64,000 nt of DNA, taken from an uncultured Brachybacterium sp. (lineage in GTDB: Bacteria > Actinomycetota > Actinomycetes > Actinomycetales > Dermabacteraceae). Position numbers and translations under genes: made by a program. This document shows, in pieces, positions 1 to 8,030 of this stretch. The stretch spans positions 248,001 to 312,000 of the forward strand of contig NZ_CANMSY010000003.1 of the NCBI RefSeq assembly GCF_947500705.1, written 5' to 3'. Numbering within the stretch: the first letter of the stretch is position 1; every line of letters starts with the position of its first letter. Below the pieces are notes generated by a model that was not told the DNA's origin, ran no database searches, and saw only the letters and a list, made by a program, of their open reading frames with translations.

Positions 1-1
1 C

Positions 2-859
2 GTGGACCTGGTCGCCGGCGAGCGCGGCGCGAGCTTCGACTACGTGGGCCTGAACCACCTGGGCTGGCTGCGCTCGGTGACCGTGGAGGGGGTGGACCGC
101 CTGCCCGGCCTGCTCGCCGACGACGCCGCCCTCGAGGAGATCGAGGAGGCGCGCCTGATCGGCAAGGACTGGGTGCGGGCCGACGGCGCTCTGCCCAACG
201 AGTACCTCTTCTACTACCTGCACACCGCCGCCGCTATCGACCGCATCACGAGCGCCGCGACCACCCGCGGCGAGTTCCTCGCGAAGCAGCAGGGCGACTT
301 CTACCTCGCCGCGGCCGAGAGCTCCGAGCCGGCCTCCTGCTGCACCTCGCCCCTGGACCTCTGGCGCGAGACCCTTCATGAGCGCGAAGCGACGTATATG
401 GCGGAGTCCCGGGACGAGGAGCGCCGCGAGGAGGACATCGCCGGCGGTGGCTACCAGGAGGTGGCGCTGCGGCTGATGACCGCGCTCGCCACCGGACGCA
501 GCGAGCGGATGATCCTGGACGTCGGCAATGCCCCCACCGGCAGCGACGCTCCCCCGGAGCAGCGCATCGTGCCGGAGCTGCCGGCCGATGCCGTGCTCGA
601 GGTGCTGTGCGTGGTCGACGGCGAGGGCGTGCACCCGCAGCCCGTCGCCCCGGTGGGACTGGGACGGCTCGGCATGATGAGCACCCTGCGCGCCGCCGAG
701 CGGAAGATCCTCGAGGCCGCGATGACCGGCTCCCGCGAGGCGGCCTGGCAGGGCTTCTCGATGCATCCCCTGGTCAGCTCACCCGTGCTGGGAAAGAAGC
801 TGCTCGAGGGATACATCGCCGGGCACCCGGAGATCGCGGCGCTGCTCGCAGAAGGCTGA
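2..859 (+). CDS. GH4 family glycosidase (6-phospho-beta-glucosidase-like), C-terminal part
   Basis: The 3' end of a family 4 glycoside hydrolase. These NAD- and metal-dependent enzymes cleave glycosides, often 6-phosphorylated, through a redox-elimination mechanism in the cytoplasm. The N-terminal NAD-binding half lies left of the window, so the true start is not visible. What remains opens just before the NHLGW motif (about residues 18-22), whose His is a metal ligand in GH4. The layout (NEYLFYYL, then AKQQGDFY, then a GGY helix) matches the complete GH4 protein at 20416-21801 stretch by stretch, so the two are paralogues. Substrate and anomeric preference cannot be read from this fragment. 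The family call is firm and the specificity is not. Confidence 0.88.
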   Translation: MDLVAGERGASFDYVGLNHLGWLRSVTVEGVDRLPGLLADDAALEEIEEARLIGKDWVRADGALPNEYLFYYLHTAAAIDRITSAATTRGEFLAKQQGDFYLAAAESSEPASCCTSPLDLWRETLHEREATYMAESRDEERREEDIAGGGYQEVALRLMTALATGRSERMILDVGNAPTGSDAPPEQRIVPELPADAVLEVLCVVDGEGVHPQPVAPVGLGRLGMMSTLRAAERKILEAAMTGSREAAWQGFSMHPLVSSPVLGKKLLEGYIAGHPEIAALLAEG

Positions 860-897
860 GAGTCCCCGTCGCTGCGCCGCGATCGCGGAGTCCCGGC

Positions 898-1731
898 TCA
901 GAACCCCGGGTTCGCGGGGTCTGCCCCGATCCGACCGTCGGCGCGGTCCAGGGCGCTGATCTTCTCGATCTCCTCGGGCGTGAGCTCGAGCTGGGCGGCG
1001 GCGAAGTTCGAGACGATCCGCTCAGGCGTGACGGACTTCGGGATCACCACGTTCCCGATCGCCAGATGCCAGGCGATGATCACCTGGCCCGCATCGGCGC
1101 CGTGCGCCTCAGCGACAGCGGTGATCACCGGGTTCTGCAGGATGTCGCCGCCCTGCCCCAGCGGGGACCAGGCCTCGGTGAGGATCTTCTTGTCGGCGTG
1201 GTAGTCCCGCAGCGCGGACTGCTGGAACTCGGGGTGCAGCTCGATCTGGTGCATCACCGGCACCACCCCGGTCTCGGCGATGATCTCCTCGAGCTGCTCG
1301 ATCGGGAAGTTGGAGACGCCGATGGACTTCGCCTTCCCCTCCTTCTGCAGCTCGATGAGCGCCTTCCATGACTCGAGGTACGTCCCGCGCTGGGGGCTCG
1401 CCCAGTGGATGAGGTAGAGGTCCACGTAGTCCATCTCGAGCTTGCCGAGAGAGGTCTCCAGAGCCTGCTTCGCGGAGTCGAAGCCCTGGTCGCCGTTGGC
1501 GAGCTTGGTGGTGATGAACAGCTCCTCGCGAGCGATTCCCGAGGCCTTCACGGCCCGGCCCACGCCGCCCTCGTTCTGGTAGCCGGCGGCGGTGTCGATG
1601 TGGCGGTAGCCGGCGTCGATCGCCTGGCGGACGACGTCGGCCGCGACCTCGTCCTCGACCTGCCATACGCCGTAGCCGAGCTGGGGGACGGCCCTGCCGT
1701 CATGGAAGGGCTGGGTGGGAACAGTGGTCAT
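898..1731 (-). CDS. Aldo/keto reductase (2,5-diketo-D-gluconate reductase type)
   Basis: A 277-residue NADPH-dependent oxidoreductase with a TIM-barrel fold, the usual length for the prokaryotic AKR5-like group. The catalytic tetrad is visible: Asp46 and Tyr51 in IDTAAGYQNE, Lys76 in ITTKLANGD and His109 in LIHWASP. The GVSNF and IPKSVTPERI motifs bind the cofactor. It reduces aldehydes or ketones of sugars or small metabolites; the physiological substrate is unknown. It converges with the GH4 fragment (38-bp gap) and diverges from the permease at 1848. It is monocistronic as far as can be seen. Confidence 0.9.
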   Translation of the reverse strand: MTTVPTQPFHDGRAVPQLGYGVWQVEDEVAADVVRQAIDAGYRHIDTAAGYQNEGGVGRAVKASGIAREELFITTKLANGDQGFDSAKQALETSLGKLEMDYVDLYLIHWASPQRGTYLESWKALIELQKEGKAKSIGVSNFPIEQLEEIIAETGVVPVMHQIELHPEFQQSALRDYHADKKILTEAWSPLGQGGDILQNPVITAVAEAHGADAGQVIIAWHLAIGNVVIPKSVTPERIVSNFAAAQLELTPEEIEKISALDRADGRIGADPANPGF

Positions 1732-1847
1732 GCGGGAGCCTCCTGGGTATGCGGTTGCCTATCCACCCTATGCCCGCTCTCGGCTCACCGATAGACCTCG
1801 TCCGACCGGTCGGGAAGCGCGGTCGGCGGAGCCGATACCGTGGCGGA

Positions 1848-2600
1848 GTGAGTGTCCCCCTGGCGATGACCCTGCTCGGTCTGGTGCTGCTCGCCGCCGT
1901 GATCCAGCGGGTCGCCGGGCTGGGGCTCGGCATGCTGTTCGCGCCCTACGCGGTGGTGCTGATCGGCGCGCACCAGGGAATCATGCTCGCGAACTTCCTG
2001 GGTACTCTGATGCCCTTGCTGCTGCTGCCGCGGATCTGGGATCGGATCCAGTGGCGCACCGTGGCCTGGATCGGACTGCCCGCGGTCGCGGTGATGCCGG
2101 GCGCGGCCTGGCTGTCCTCGGTCTCCCCGCCCGGCCCGCTGTACATCGTGACCGCATCCCTGGTGCTGCTGAGCCTGCTGATCTCGGTGGCGCTCGTGCG
2201 GGTGAACACCACCGTGGACGGCCGCACCGCCCAGGTGGTCACCGGCATCGGGTCCGGGCTCGGGACCGTGCTCGGTGGCGTGGGCGGCCCCGCGGTGACC
2301 GTCTACGCGGTGCTCTCGCGCTGGCCGGTGCTGCCGATGGTGGCGACGCTGCAGCCGCTGTGGATCCTCATCTCCTCGGTGTCCTTCGCCTCGAAGCTGG
2401 CCTGGGACGACGGCCAGGTCCCCGACCTGCCCTGGTGGATGTGGGCCGCGATGGTCGCGATCGTGATCGCCTCGATCTTCCTCGGTGAGGCGGTCCAGAA
2501 ACGCCTGGCCGAGAGGACCATCCAGCGCTTCGTGATGGTGCTCGGCTTCGTGGGCGCGCTGCTGGCGCTCGGGACCGGGGTGCGGCTGCTGGTCGGGTGA
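1848..2600 (+). CDS. TauE/SafE-family membrane transport protein
   Basis: A 250-residue integral membrane protein with about eight hydrophobic segments in two repeats, each beginning with a short G-rich element (RVAGLGLGMLFAP near residue 20; GIGSGLGTVLGGVGGPAV near residue 130). That internal duplication is typical of the TauE/SafE (DUF81) family of anion exporters and importers for sulfite, sulfonates or other small acids. I place the start at the GTG of 1848 because hydrophobic sequence begins right after it and the in-frame ATG at 1749 adds a basic, unconserved-looking extension. Substrate unknown. No clear operon partner. Confidence 0.82.
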   Translation: MSVPLAMTLLGLVLLAAVIQRVAGLGLGMLFAPYAVVLIGAHQGIMLANFLGTLMPLLLLPRIWDRIQWRTVAWIGLPAVAVMPGAAWLSSVSPPGPLYIVTASLVLLSLLISVALVRVNTTVDGRTAQVVTGIGSGLGTVLGGVGGPAVTVYAVLSRWPVLPMVATLQPLWILISSVSFASKLAWDDGQVPDLPWWMWAAMVAIVIASIFLGEAVQKRLAERTIQRFVMVLGFVGALLALGTGVRLLVG

Positions 2601-2796
2601 GATCGCCGGAGCACCCGTCACTCTGGTAAGCATCGTCGTCACCATGCCTTGCTCTGCCTGGTCCTGTCGTCGTCGACGAGAAGGGCCGCCGTTCCCAGGG
2701 AACTCCATGCTCGGACCCGGCGCGCACGGAGGTGGGACCCTCACCCTCATACAGCGTCCGGAAGACCAGGCGCAGCCCCCATCGGAAGGACCGATC

Positions 2797-3717
2797 GTGA
2801 GCACTTTCCGCCGCCTGCTCGGCACCGCTCAGAAGGCCCTCGACGCGAAGAGCTCCGGCTCCAGTCGCTCAGGACAGGGCTCCGACTGGCGCTCCCTCGT
2901 GCGCAGCGCCGCCGACTCCCTCACGGGAGACGGCAGCTCGAGCTCGGCTCCGCAGCGCACCGGATTCACCGACTCCGCACGGGGTGGTGCTCCCACCGCA
3001 CCCGCCCGGGGCCCCGCTCCGTCCACCCACGGCTCCGCCACCAATGCCCCTCTCTCCGAGACGGACCGTCGCGCGATCGCGCGCTACGACTACCTGGTGC
3101 GTACTGCGGAGCCTGAGCAGCTCGAACAGGTCCACCGCGAGGCCTTCGAGAAGCTCACCCCGCAGCAGCGCACCCAGCTGACGGCGACCATGCGCTCGGA
3201 GCTGCCCGAGGGCGAGCGCCCCCGCACCGACGCCCCGCAGGATCTCGCCCGCTCCGCCACCCGGCTCGGAGCGCTCGATCCCCGCAAGCTCACGCGCCTG
3301 CTGGGCCGCTCCGGCGGCGGCGGACGCCGAGGTGCCGGCGCTGCCGCGATGGGTGCGGGGGCCGTCGGTGCCGGCGCGCTCGGCGTCGGAGGCCTGCTGG
3401 CCGTGGTCGCCGGCGGCGCCGCCGTCACCTCCGTCGGCGGCTCGCTGCTGCAGGACGCCGTCGGTTCAGGCATCGACATCGACTCCCTGGCCCCCGATCT
3501 CGCGGGCGATCTCAGCGGGATGTTCGAGGGGTTCGAGGGGGTCGAAGGATTCTCAGGCGTCGAGGACCTGCAGGGGTTCTCGGACTTCCAGGGGTTCGAG
3601 GGCGTCGAGGGCATGACCGACGGTGTCGGCGGGGCCGTGTCGGGCGCCGGAGAGCAGGTCTCCGGTCTCGGCGACCGGATCTCGGACCTGGGCCTCGGAG
3701 ACCTCTTCGGTCGCTGA
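2797..3717 (+). CDS. Gly-rich membrane-anchored protein with FEGVEGF repeats, unknown function
   Basis: A protein of 306 residues when started at the GTG of 2797 (sequence then reads STFRRLLGTAQKAL). The first 100 residues are Ser/Gly-rich and look disordered. Next comes an acidic-helical block (RYDYLVRTAEPEQLEQVHREAFEKLTP split over residues 95-125), then a basic stretch and a Gly/Ala hydrophobic segment around residues 185-215 that could cross the membrane. The tail carries short imperfect repeats of the type FEGVEGF/FSGVEDL/FQGFEGV. Related actinobacterial proteins have sometimes been labelled cation-transporting ATPase, but no ATPase motif (such as DKTG) is present, so I reject that name. 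Function unknown. Confidence 0.7.
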   Translation: MSTFRRLLGTAQKALDAKSSGSSRSGQGSDWRSLVRSAADSLTGDGSSSSAPQRTGFTDSARGGAPTAPARGPAPSTHGSATNAPLSETDRRAIARYDYLVRTAEPEQLEQVHREAFEKLTPQQRTQLTATMRSELPEGERPRTDAPQDLARSATRLGALDPRKLTRLLGRSGGGGRRGAGAAAMGAGAVGAGALGVGGLLAVVAGGAAVTSVGGSLLQDAVGSGIDIDSLAPDLAGDLSGMFEGFEGVEGFSGVEDLQGFSDFQGFEGVEGMTDGVGGAVSGAGEQVSGLGDRISDLGLGDLFGR

Positions 3718-4058
3718 CCTGCCACGTCAACGCGGCGCCGAGCCATCAGAGTGCAGGAGAGGGTCGAGATCCTTGCACACCGTCGCGTTCACGGCGCCCC
3801 ACCTCGCCCACCGTTGCGATCGGGGCGCACTTCCCCGCCCACCGTTACGTTCGCGGCGCACTCCCCCGCCCACCGTTGCGTTCGCGGCGCACTCCCCCGC
3901 CCACCGTTGCGTTTGGGGCGTTCTCAGACGCCAGAACGCCAACTATGCAACGGTCGACGGTCCGCGACGCCGGCGAGACCCCGCGACGCCCGCCCCGAGC
4001 ACGACCTCGGCCGCAGAAGTCGCTCCGGGCAGAAGCGCCGCGCCGGCCTGCCGGCGGC
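3718..4058. other. Intergenic region with repeat array
   Basis: The 340 bp between the Gly-rich protein gene and the truncated remnant contain no convincing gene. They hold a five-unit 31-bp tandem array (annotated separately) and, directly after it, an 8-bp inverted repeat GGCGTTCT/AGAACGCC with an 8-nt loop at about 3918-3941. The long ORFs through this stretch only translate the repeat. Confidence 0.7.
3777..3931. repeat. Five-copy 31-bp tandem repeat
   Basis: Units begin at 3777, 3808, 3839, 3870 and 3901, exactly 31 bp apart. The core reads CCACCGTTGCGTTCGCGGCG followed by CACTCCCCCGC. Units three and four differ at one base; the first is most diverged and the last loses the repeat in its final third. 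There are no spacers between units, so this is a direct minisatellite and not a CRISPR. 31 is not a multiple of 3, so it cannot be a clean coding repeat. The hairpin at 3918-3941 overlaps its right edge. Confidence 0.92.
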
Positions 4059-4175
4059 TCACTCCATGTAGTCGTCACCGAGCAGACCCTGGTCGCGCAA
4101 CCCATTCGTCGTCGCAAAGATCCCCGGGAACGACCCTCGACGATTCGGCACTGCGCTCTGGAATCGGATGAACAC
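4059..4175 (-). pseudogene. Truncated remnant of an RFQS..PNRRG..PGIF family protein
   Basis: A 38-codon reading frame from a GTG at 4175 encodes FIRFQSAVPNRRGSFPGIF near its start and ends with YME and a stop. From memory, the N-termini of a widespread actinobacterial protein family of unknown function look like this (RFQS-x-VPN-xx-G then GVFALxNGLA) and run to well over 100 residues. Here the frame stops after the first 38. I therefore read it as a gene that has lost its C-terminal part. It sits directly downstream of gntR (24-bp gap) and next to the 31-bp repeat array. A short functional protein is possible but less likely. Confidence 0.5.
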
Positions 4176-4198
4176 CGCCCCAGCGTCATGGCCGACCT

Positions 4199-5041
4199 TC
4201 AGGAATCCACCAGCGTGACCTCGAAGGAGTACCGCGAGGCGCGGTAGACGTGGAATCCGTACTCGACCACGGAGCCGTCGTTGGCGAAGGACTTGCGCTC
4301 CATGGTCAGCAGCGCCGCGCCGAGCTCCTCGTCGAGCAGCTCGGCGTGCTCCTCGTCGGCGACCGTCGCACCGATCCGCTCATGGGCCAGCACCGTGGTG
4401 ATCCCGGCCTCGCGCAGGCAGGCGTACAGACCCGAGGCGGCGAGCGCCTCCCGGGTCGGGGCGATGCGCTCGGGGATGGTGTTGCGCATGACGGCCAGCG
4501 GCTCGTCGTCGGCGTAGCGCACCCGGATCAGATCCAGCACCTGCTCCCCCGGTCGCAGCTGGAGTCGGTCCACGGCCTCCGGCGAAGGGCGGCCGATCCG
4601 GTACTCGACGACCTCGGTGCGCGGCGCCTTCCCGGCGATGCGCAGGTCGTCGTACAGGGAGGTCAGCGCGACCTTCCGGTTCACCGGAGCCTGCACCACC
4701 TGAGTGCCCACGCCGCGCTTGCGCACCAGCATGCCCTTGTCCACGAGCTCCTGGATTCCCTGCCGCACCGTCGGCCGGGAGAGCCCCAGGCGCTTGGACA
4801 GCGCCAGCTCGTTCTCCAGCCGGCTGCCGGGGCCCAGCACCCCGCCCCGGATCGAGTCCTCGATCCCGCCGGCCAGCTGCAGGTACAGCGGGATGCTGGC
4901 GTCACGGTCGACCACGAGGTCGAGCGTGATCGGGCCGTTCTCAGCAGGGTCGGCGCCGCTGGCGGGGCTGGTGGCATGGCTGCTGGCGGGGCTTGTGGCA
5001 TGGCTGCTGGCAGGGCTGCTGCTGAGACTGTCAGTGTCCAC
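4199..5041 (-). CDS. GntR-family (HutC/UTRA) transcriptional regulator of the inositol cluster
   Basis: An N-terminal winged helix-turn-helix (PLYLQLAGGIEDSI, then RLGLSRPTVRQGIQEL and LVRKRGVGTQV, about residues 45-110) is followed by a UTRA effector-binding domain ending in VEYGFHVYRASRYSFEVTL. UTRA regulators sense small sugar-like ligands and usually repress the neighbouring operon, here probably myo-inositol catabolism. It is the last gene of the leftward iol arm and overlaps the dehydrogenase gene by 11 nt if started at the GTG of 5041. In-frame starts at 5092 or further downstream remain possible, because residues 1-35 are low complexity with a duplicated SHATSPAS unit. Confidence 0.88.
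   Translation of the reverse strand: MDTDSLSSSPASSHATSPASSHATSPASGADPAENGPITLDLVVDRDASIPLYLQLAGGIEDSIRGGVLGPGSRLENELALSKRLGLSRPTVRQGIQELVDKGMLVRKRGVGTQVVQAPVNRKVALTSLYDDLRIAGKAPRTEVVEYRIGRPSPEAVDRLQLRPGEQVLDLIRVRYADDEPLAVMRNTIPERIAPTREALAASGLYACLREAGITTVLAHERIGATVADEEHAELLDEELGAALLTMERKSFANDGSVVEYGFHVYRASRYSFEVTLVDS
4965..5022. repeat. 24-bp duplicated coding repeat in the gntR N-terminus
   Basis: Two near-identical 24-bp units, plus a partial third, encode SHATSPAS-type octapeptides in the unstructured N-terminal extension of the GntR regulator. The length is a multiple of 3 and the frame is kept, so copy number can change without breaking the gene. No role in DNA binding is expected. Confidence 0.75.
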
Positions 5042-6155
5042 GACGGCCTGCTTCGGTGCCGGGCTGCTCGAGCAGGGTGACCTCGACGGCACCGTCGGCC
5101 GTGAGCGAGGCTTCTGCCGCCTCGCACGCCGCTGCGGCGACGTAGCCGTCCCAGGCGGTCGCCGAGCGGAGCGCGACGAAGGAGCCGTCGGCCACCGCCG
5201 CGATCCAGGCCTGGACCTCGGCGTCGTAGGCGGCGAGGAAGCGGGGCCGGAAGTCGAGCGGGACCGCGCCGCCCCAGCGGCCTCCGGCTTGCTGGGTGGT
5301 GACCATGCCGGTCTCCTGGCCGATGGTCGCCGTGCCCTTCGAGCCCACCAGCTCGGTGCGCACCTCGTAACCGGAGTGGGTGCTGACGTAGAGCTCGTCG
5401 GTGATCAGGGTGCCCGATGCGGTGCGGAACAGCAGCAGCATCGGGTCGCTGAGCCCGTCCGGCGCGTTCTCGGAGCTGCGACCGGTGAGCGTCTGGACCG
5501 AGACCACCGGCTCCTCGAGGAAGAAGGAGATCGCATCGATCTCGTGCACGGCGGAGTCGTAGACCATGTGCACGTCGGTGAAGCCCGGCAGCACGTCGGC
5601 ATTGCGGTGCTTGCAGTTCAGGACCAGCGGGGTGCCCAGGTCACCGGCGTCGAGCGCGTCCTTCAGCTCGCCGTAGCCCGCATCGAATCGGCGCATGAAG
5701 CCCAGCGAGACGAACGCGCGGCCGGCCTCGTGCTCGGCCCGGACCACGTCATAGGCATCGGAGGGATTCATCGCCAGCGGCTTCTCGCACAGCACGGGCT
5801 TGCCCGCGGCGATGCAGGCCAGCACCTGGTCGCGGTGGAACTGGCCGGGGCTCGCGATGAGAACGGCGTCGACGTCGTCGGCGGTGATGACCTCCTCGGG
5901 GGTATCCACCACGCGGGAGCCGGGAGCCGTGGCGGAGACCTTCTCCGCGGTCTCGCGCAGGTAGTCGCTGACCACGCTGACGCGCGCGCCCTTGATGCGG
6001 TGCGAGAGGCGCTCGACATGGTCGGCGCCCATGCGGCCCACGCCGATGACGCCCACGCGGATGTCCTGCGGGAGCGCCGTGGGGCCGGTGCTCTTCGCCG
6101 CGTCCTGCGGCCCGGTCTGCGGGGGTGCGGCGGGCTGGGCCGTGGCTGCGCTCAT
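5031..6155 (-). CDS. iolG: Gfo/Idh/MocA-family oxidoreductase, probable myo-inositol 2-dehydrogenase
   Basis: A 374-residue NAD(P)-dependent dehydrogenase. After a 30-residue Ala/Pro-rich leader comes the Rossmann motif GVIGVGRMGADH, the CEKPLAM motif (the Lys is catalytic in this family) and the C-terminal alpha/beta substrate domain with DSAVHEIDAISFFL, which carries the conserved HxxD/His pair. In this position it most likely oxidises myo-inositol or an isomer to scyllo-inosose, the first step of inositol breakdown. Its start codon overlaps the iolB stop (ATGA at 6152-6155), so the two are translationally coupled. A second family member at 14221 could share or divide the role, so the iolG symbol is tentative. 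Confidence 0.85.
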   Translation of the reverse strand: MSAATAQPAAPPQTGPQDAAKSTGPTALPQDIRVGVIGVGRMGADHVERLSHRIKGARVSVVSDYLRETAEKVSATAPGSRVVDTPEEVITADDVDAVLIASPGQFHRDQVLACIAAGKPVLCEKPLAMNPSDAYDVVRAEHEAGRAFVSLGFMRRFDAGYGELKDALDAGDLGTPLVLNCKHRNADVLPGFTDVHMVYDSAVHEIDAISFFLEEPVVSVQTLTGRSSENAPDGLSDPMLLLFRTASGTLITDELYVSTHSGYEVRTELVGSKGTATIGQETGMVTTQQAGGRWGGAVPLDFRPRFLAAYDAEVQAWIAAVADGSFVALRSATAWDGYVAAAACEAAEASLTADGAVEVTLLEQPGTEAGRRGH

Positions 6156-7069
6156 CGGGCCTCTCCTTCGAGTCGGGGGTCGATCCCGGCCTCATCCCAG
6201 GTGCCGCGCACCCAGGTCTGCTCAGGATGGTCGGTGATATTCCAGGCCCGCTCGGCGTCCGGGCCGGCCATCACGTTGAGGTAAAACATGTCGTGGCCGG
6301 GGGCGGCGGCGCAGGGGCCATGCCAGCCGTGCGGGACCAGGACGGTGTCGCCGCTGCGCACCTCGGTGAGCACGTCGATGGGCGTGTCCTCACCGCTGGA
6401 GGTGGTCTGGTGGAAGCCGAAGCCGGGCCCGCCGCCGGGGGCGTCCTGGATCTCGTAGTAGTAGATCTCCTCGAGCTCCGATTCGCGATGCTCCCCGTCG
6501 TCCACGGTCTCGTCGTGCTTGTGCGCCGGGTAGCTGGACCAGTTCCCACCAGGGGTGATGACCTCGCAGGCGATGAGGCTGTCCATCGCATCGAAGGCAC
6601 CGACGGTACCGAAGTTGCGCACCTTCCGGGTCATGTTCCCGCCGCCGCGGATCTCGACCGGGACGTCCTCGGCGCGGATCAGCGCGACCGGGTGGCTGCC
6701 CGTCGCGACCGCCGTCGCGAGTGCGAAGCGGCCCCCGTCGGCCGACGAGATCGTGGGCTGGGAGCCGACGGGCACGTAGAGCACGTCCGTCGCGGAGGCG
6801 AACACGTCGGCGCGACCGCGCAGCGTGTACGTCTCGCCGTCGACGGAGATCTCGCAGCTGCCGTTCAGGGGCACGATCATCGCCTCGACGCTGTTCGCCG
6901 TGAAGATCTCGCTCTCCCCCGCCCCGAGGGCGAGGACGCGCAGGCCGGTATGGACCCAGCCTTCGCGCGCACCGGGGTCGATGATCGTCTCGTAGGGGCC
7001 GCGGCCGGTGGAGCCGGCGGGCAGATGGAACTCCGAGCTGTCGTGCGTGCTCGTGACATGCGTGGTCAT
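6152..7069 (-). CDS. iolB: 5-deoxy-glucuronate isomerase
   Basis: A 305-residue protein of the KduI/IolB cupin family, full length. It converts 5-deoxy-D-glucuronate to 2-deoxy-5-keto-D-gluconate in the inositol pathway. Family hallmarks include RKVRNFGTVGAFD, the metal-site stretch YPAHKHDE (about residue 178), LEEIYYYEI and VLVPHGWHGPCAAAPGHDMFY split over the C-terminal cupin. It lies between the aldolase gene (25-nt gap) and the dehydrogenase gene (4-nt overlap) in the leftward iol operon. Confidence 0.95.
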   Translation of the reverse strand: MTTHVTSTHDSSEFHLPAGSTGRGPYETIIDPGAREGWVHTGLRVLALGAGESEIFTANSVEAMIVPLNGSCEISVDGETYTLRGRADVFASATDVLYVPVGSQPTISSADGGRFALATAVATGSHPVALIRAEDVPVEIRGGGNMTRKVRNFGTVGAFDAMDSLIACEVITPGGNWSSYPAHKHDETVDDGEHRESELEEIYYYEIQDAPGGGPGFGFHQTTSSGEDTPIDVLTEVRSGDTVLVPHGWHGPCAAAPGHDMFYLNVMAGPDAERAWNITDHPEQTWVRGTWDEAGIDPRLEGEAR

Positions 7070-7094
7070 CGTGCTCTCCTCCCGAAGGGGTCAG

Positions 7095-8030
7095 TCAGCG
7101 GATCATCTCGACCGAGGCGCGCACCGCAGCGGTCACGTCGTCACCGGCCGGATACAACAGGGTGCGGCCGACGACCAGCCCGCGCACGTTCGGCCGGTCC
7201 AGGGCACGCTTCCACGATGCCCGCAGGGCGATCGGGTCGTCGTTCGCCGGGTCCCCGCCGAGGATCAGGGTGGGCAGCGTGGTGGAGTCCATGACGCGCT
7301 CCATGTGCTCCACCGCCGGCAGCTTCAACCAGGTGTAGGCGCTGGTGGTGCCGAGGCCCTGGGCGATGTGGATGGACCTGATGACAGCCTCCGGGGAGAG
7401 GTCGTTGACGACCTTCGTGCCAGGTCCGCCGGGGCGGGAGGACATGAACGGTTCGACCATCGCGATCAGCTCGTGATGGGCGAGCTCGGAGACCGCCGTC
7501 GCGCTCGCCTCGAGGATGAAGGGGGTGCGGTCATCGTCCAGGTCGATGCGGGTGAGCATCTTGCCGCCGTCGAAGCCGGCCGCCTTGACGGACGCCGCGT
7601 CATAGGCGGTGAAGCGGTCCTCGATCTCCCACGAACTGCCCTGCAGGCCACCGCGGTTCATCGAGGCGAACACGATCTTGTCTTCAAGAGCTCCCATGAC
7701 CAGCAGGTCCTCGAGGATGTCGGCGGTGCCGAGCACTCCGTCCACCCCGGGGACGGCGAGCGCCTCACGCAGGCGATCCAGCAACTCGGTGCGGCTGGCC
7801 ATGGCCTGGCCGCGGGAGCCGACTCCGAGGGCACCACGGGCGGGATGGTCCGCGGCGATGATCATCATCGTGCCGTCCGTGTCGGCGACGGTGCGTCGAC
7901 TGCGGGTCGCGGCGAGGCGCGCGAAACGGCCCGGATCCTCGACGCGCACCCGCGTGACGTCCTCGTAGGTGGAGACGAACTCGGTGGTGGGGGTACTGGC
8001 AGAGGCTCCGCCGACCTGGAAGGGCCTCAT
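7095..8030 (-). CDS. Cgl0158-type (beta/alpha)8-barrel aldolase-like protein of inositol clusters
   Basis: A 311-residue predicted TIM-barrel protein of the group named after Corynebacterium Cgl0158, regularly found inside iol clusters. By position it probably performs the aldol cleavage of 2-deoxy-5-keto-gluconate 6-phosphate to malonate semialdehyde and dihydroxyacetone phosphate, a job done by class II IolJ elsewhere. No IolJ gene is visible here. A Lys in YTWLKLP, followed by LPTLILGGD, is a candidate Schiff-base residue as in class I aldolases. The start overlaps the iolC stop (ATGA), so it is coupled to the kinase that makes its proposed substrate. The function is inferred from context and not proven by motif. 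Confidence 0.82.
   Translation of the reverse strand: MRPFQVGGASASTPTTEFVSTYEDVTRVRVEDPGRFARLAATRSRRTVADTDGTMMIIAADHPARGALGVGSRGQAMASRTELLDRLREALAVPGVDGVLGTADILEDLLVMGALEDKIVFASMNRGGLQGSSWEIEDRFTAYDAASVKAAGFDGGKMLTRIDLDDDRTPFILEASATAVSELAHHELIAMVEPFMSSRPGGPGTKVVNDLSPEAVIRSIHIAQGLGTTSAYTWLKLPAVEHMERVMDSTTLPTLILGGDPANDDPIALRASWKRALDRPNVRGLVVGRTLLYPAGDDVTAAVRASVEMIR

Noticed and set aside
2797-3717. Cation-transporting ATPase annotation
   Set aside because: No P-type or ABC ATPase motif and only one possible membrane segment.
3777-3931. CRISPR-like array
   Set aside because: Units are directly adjacent with no spacers and there are no cas genes; it is a plain tandem repeat.
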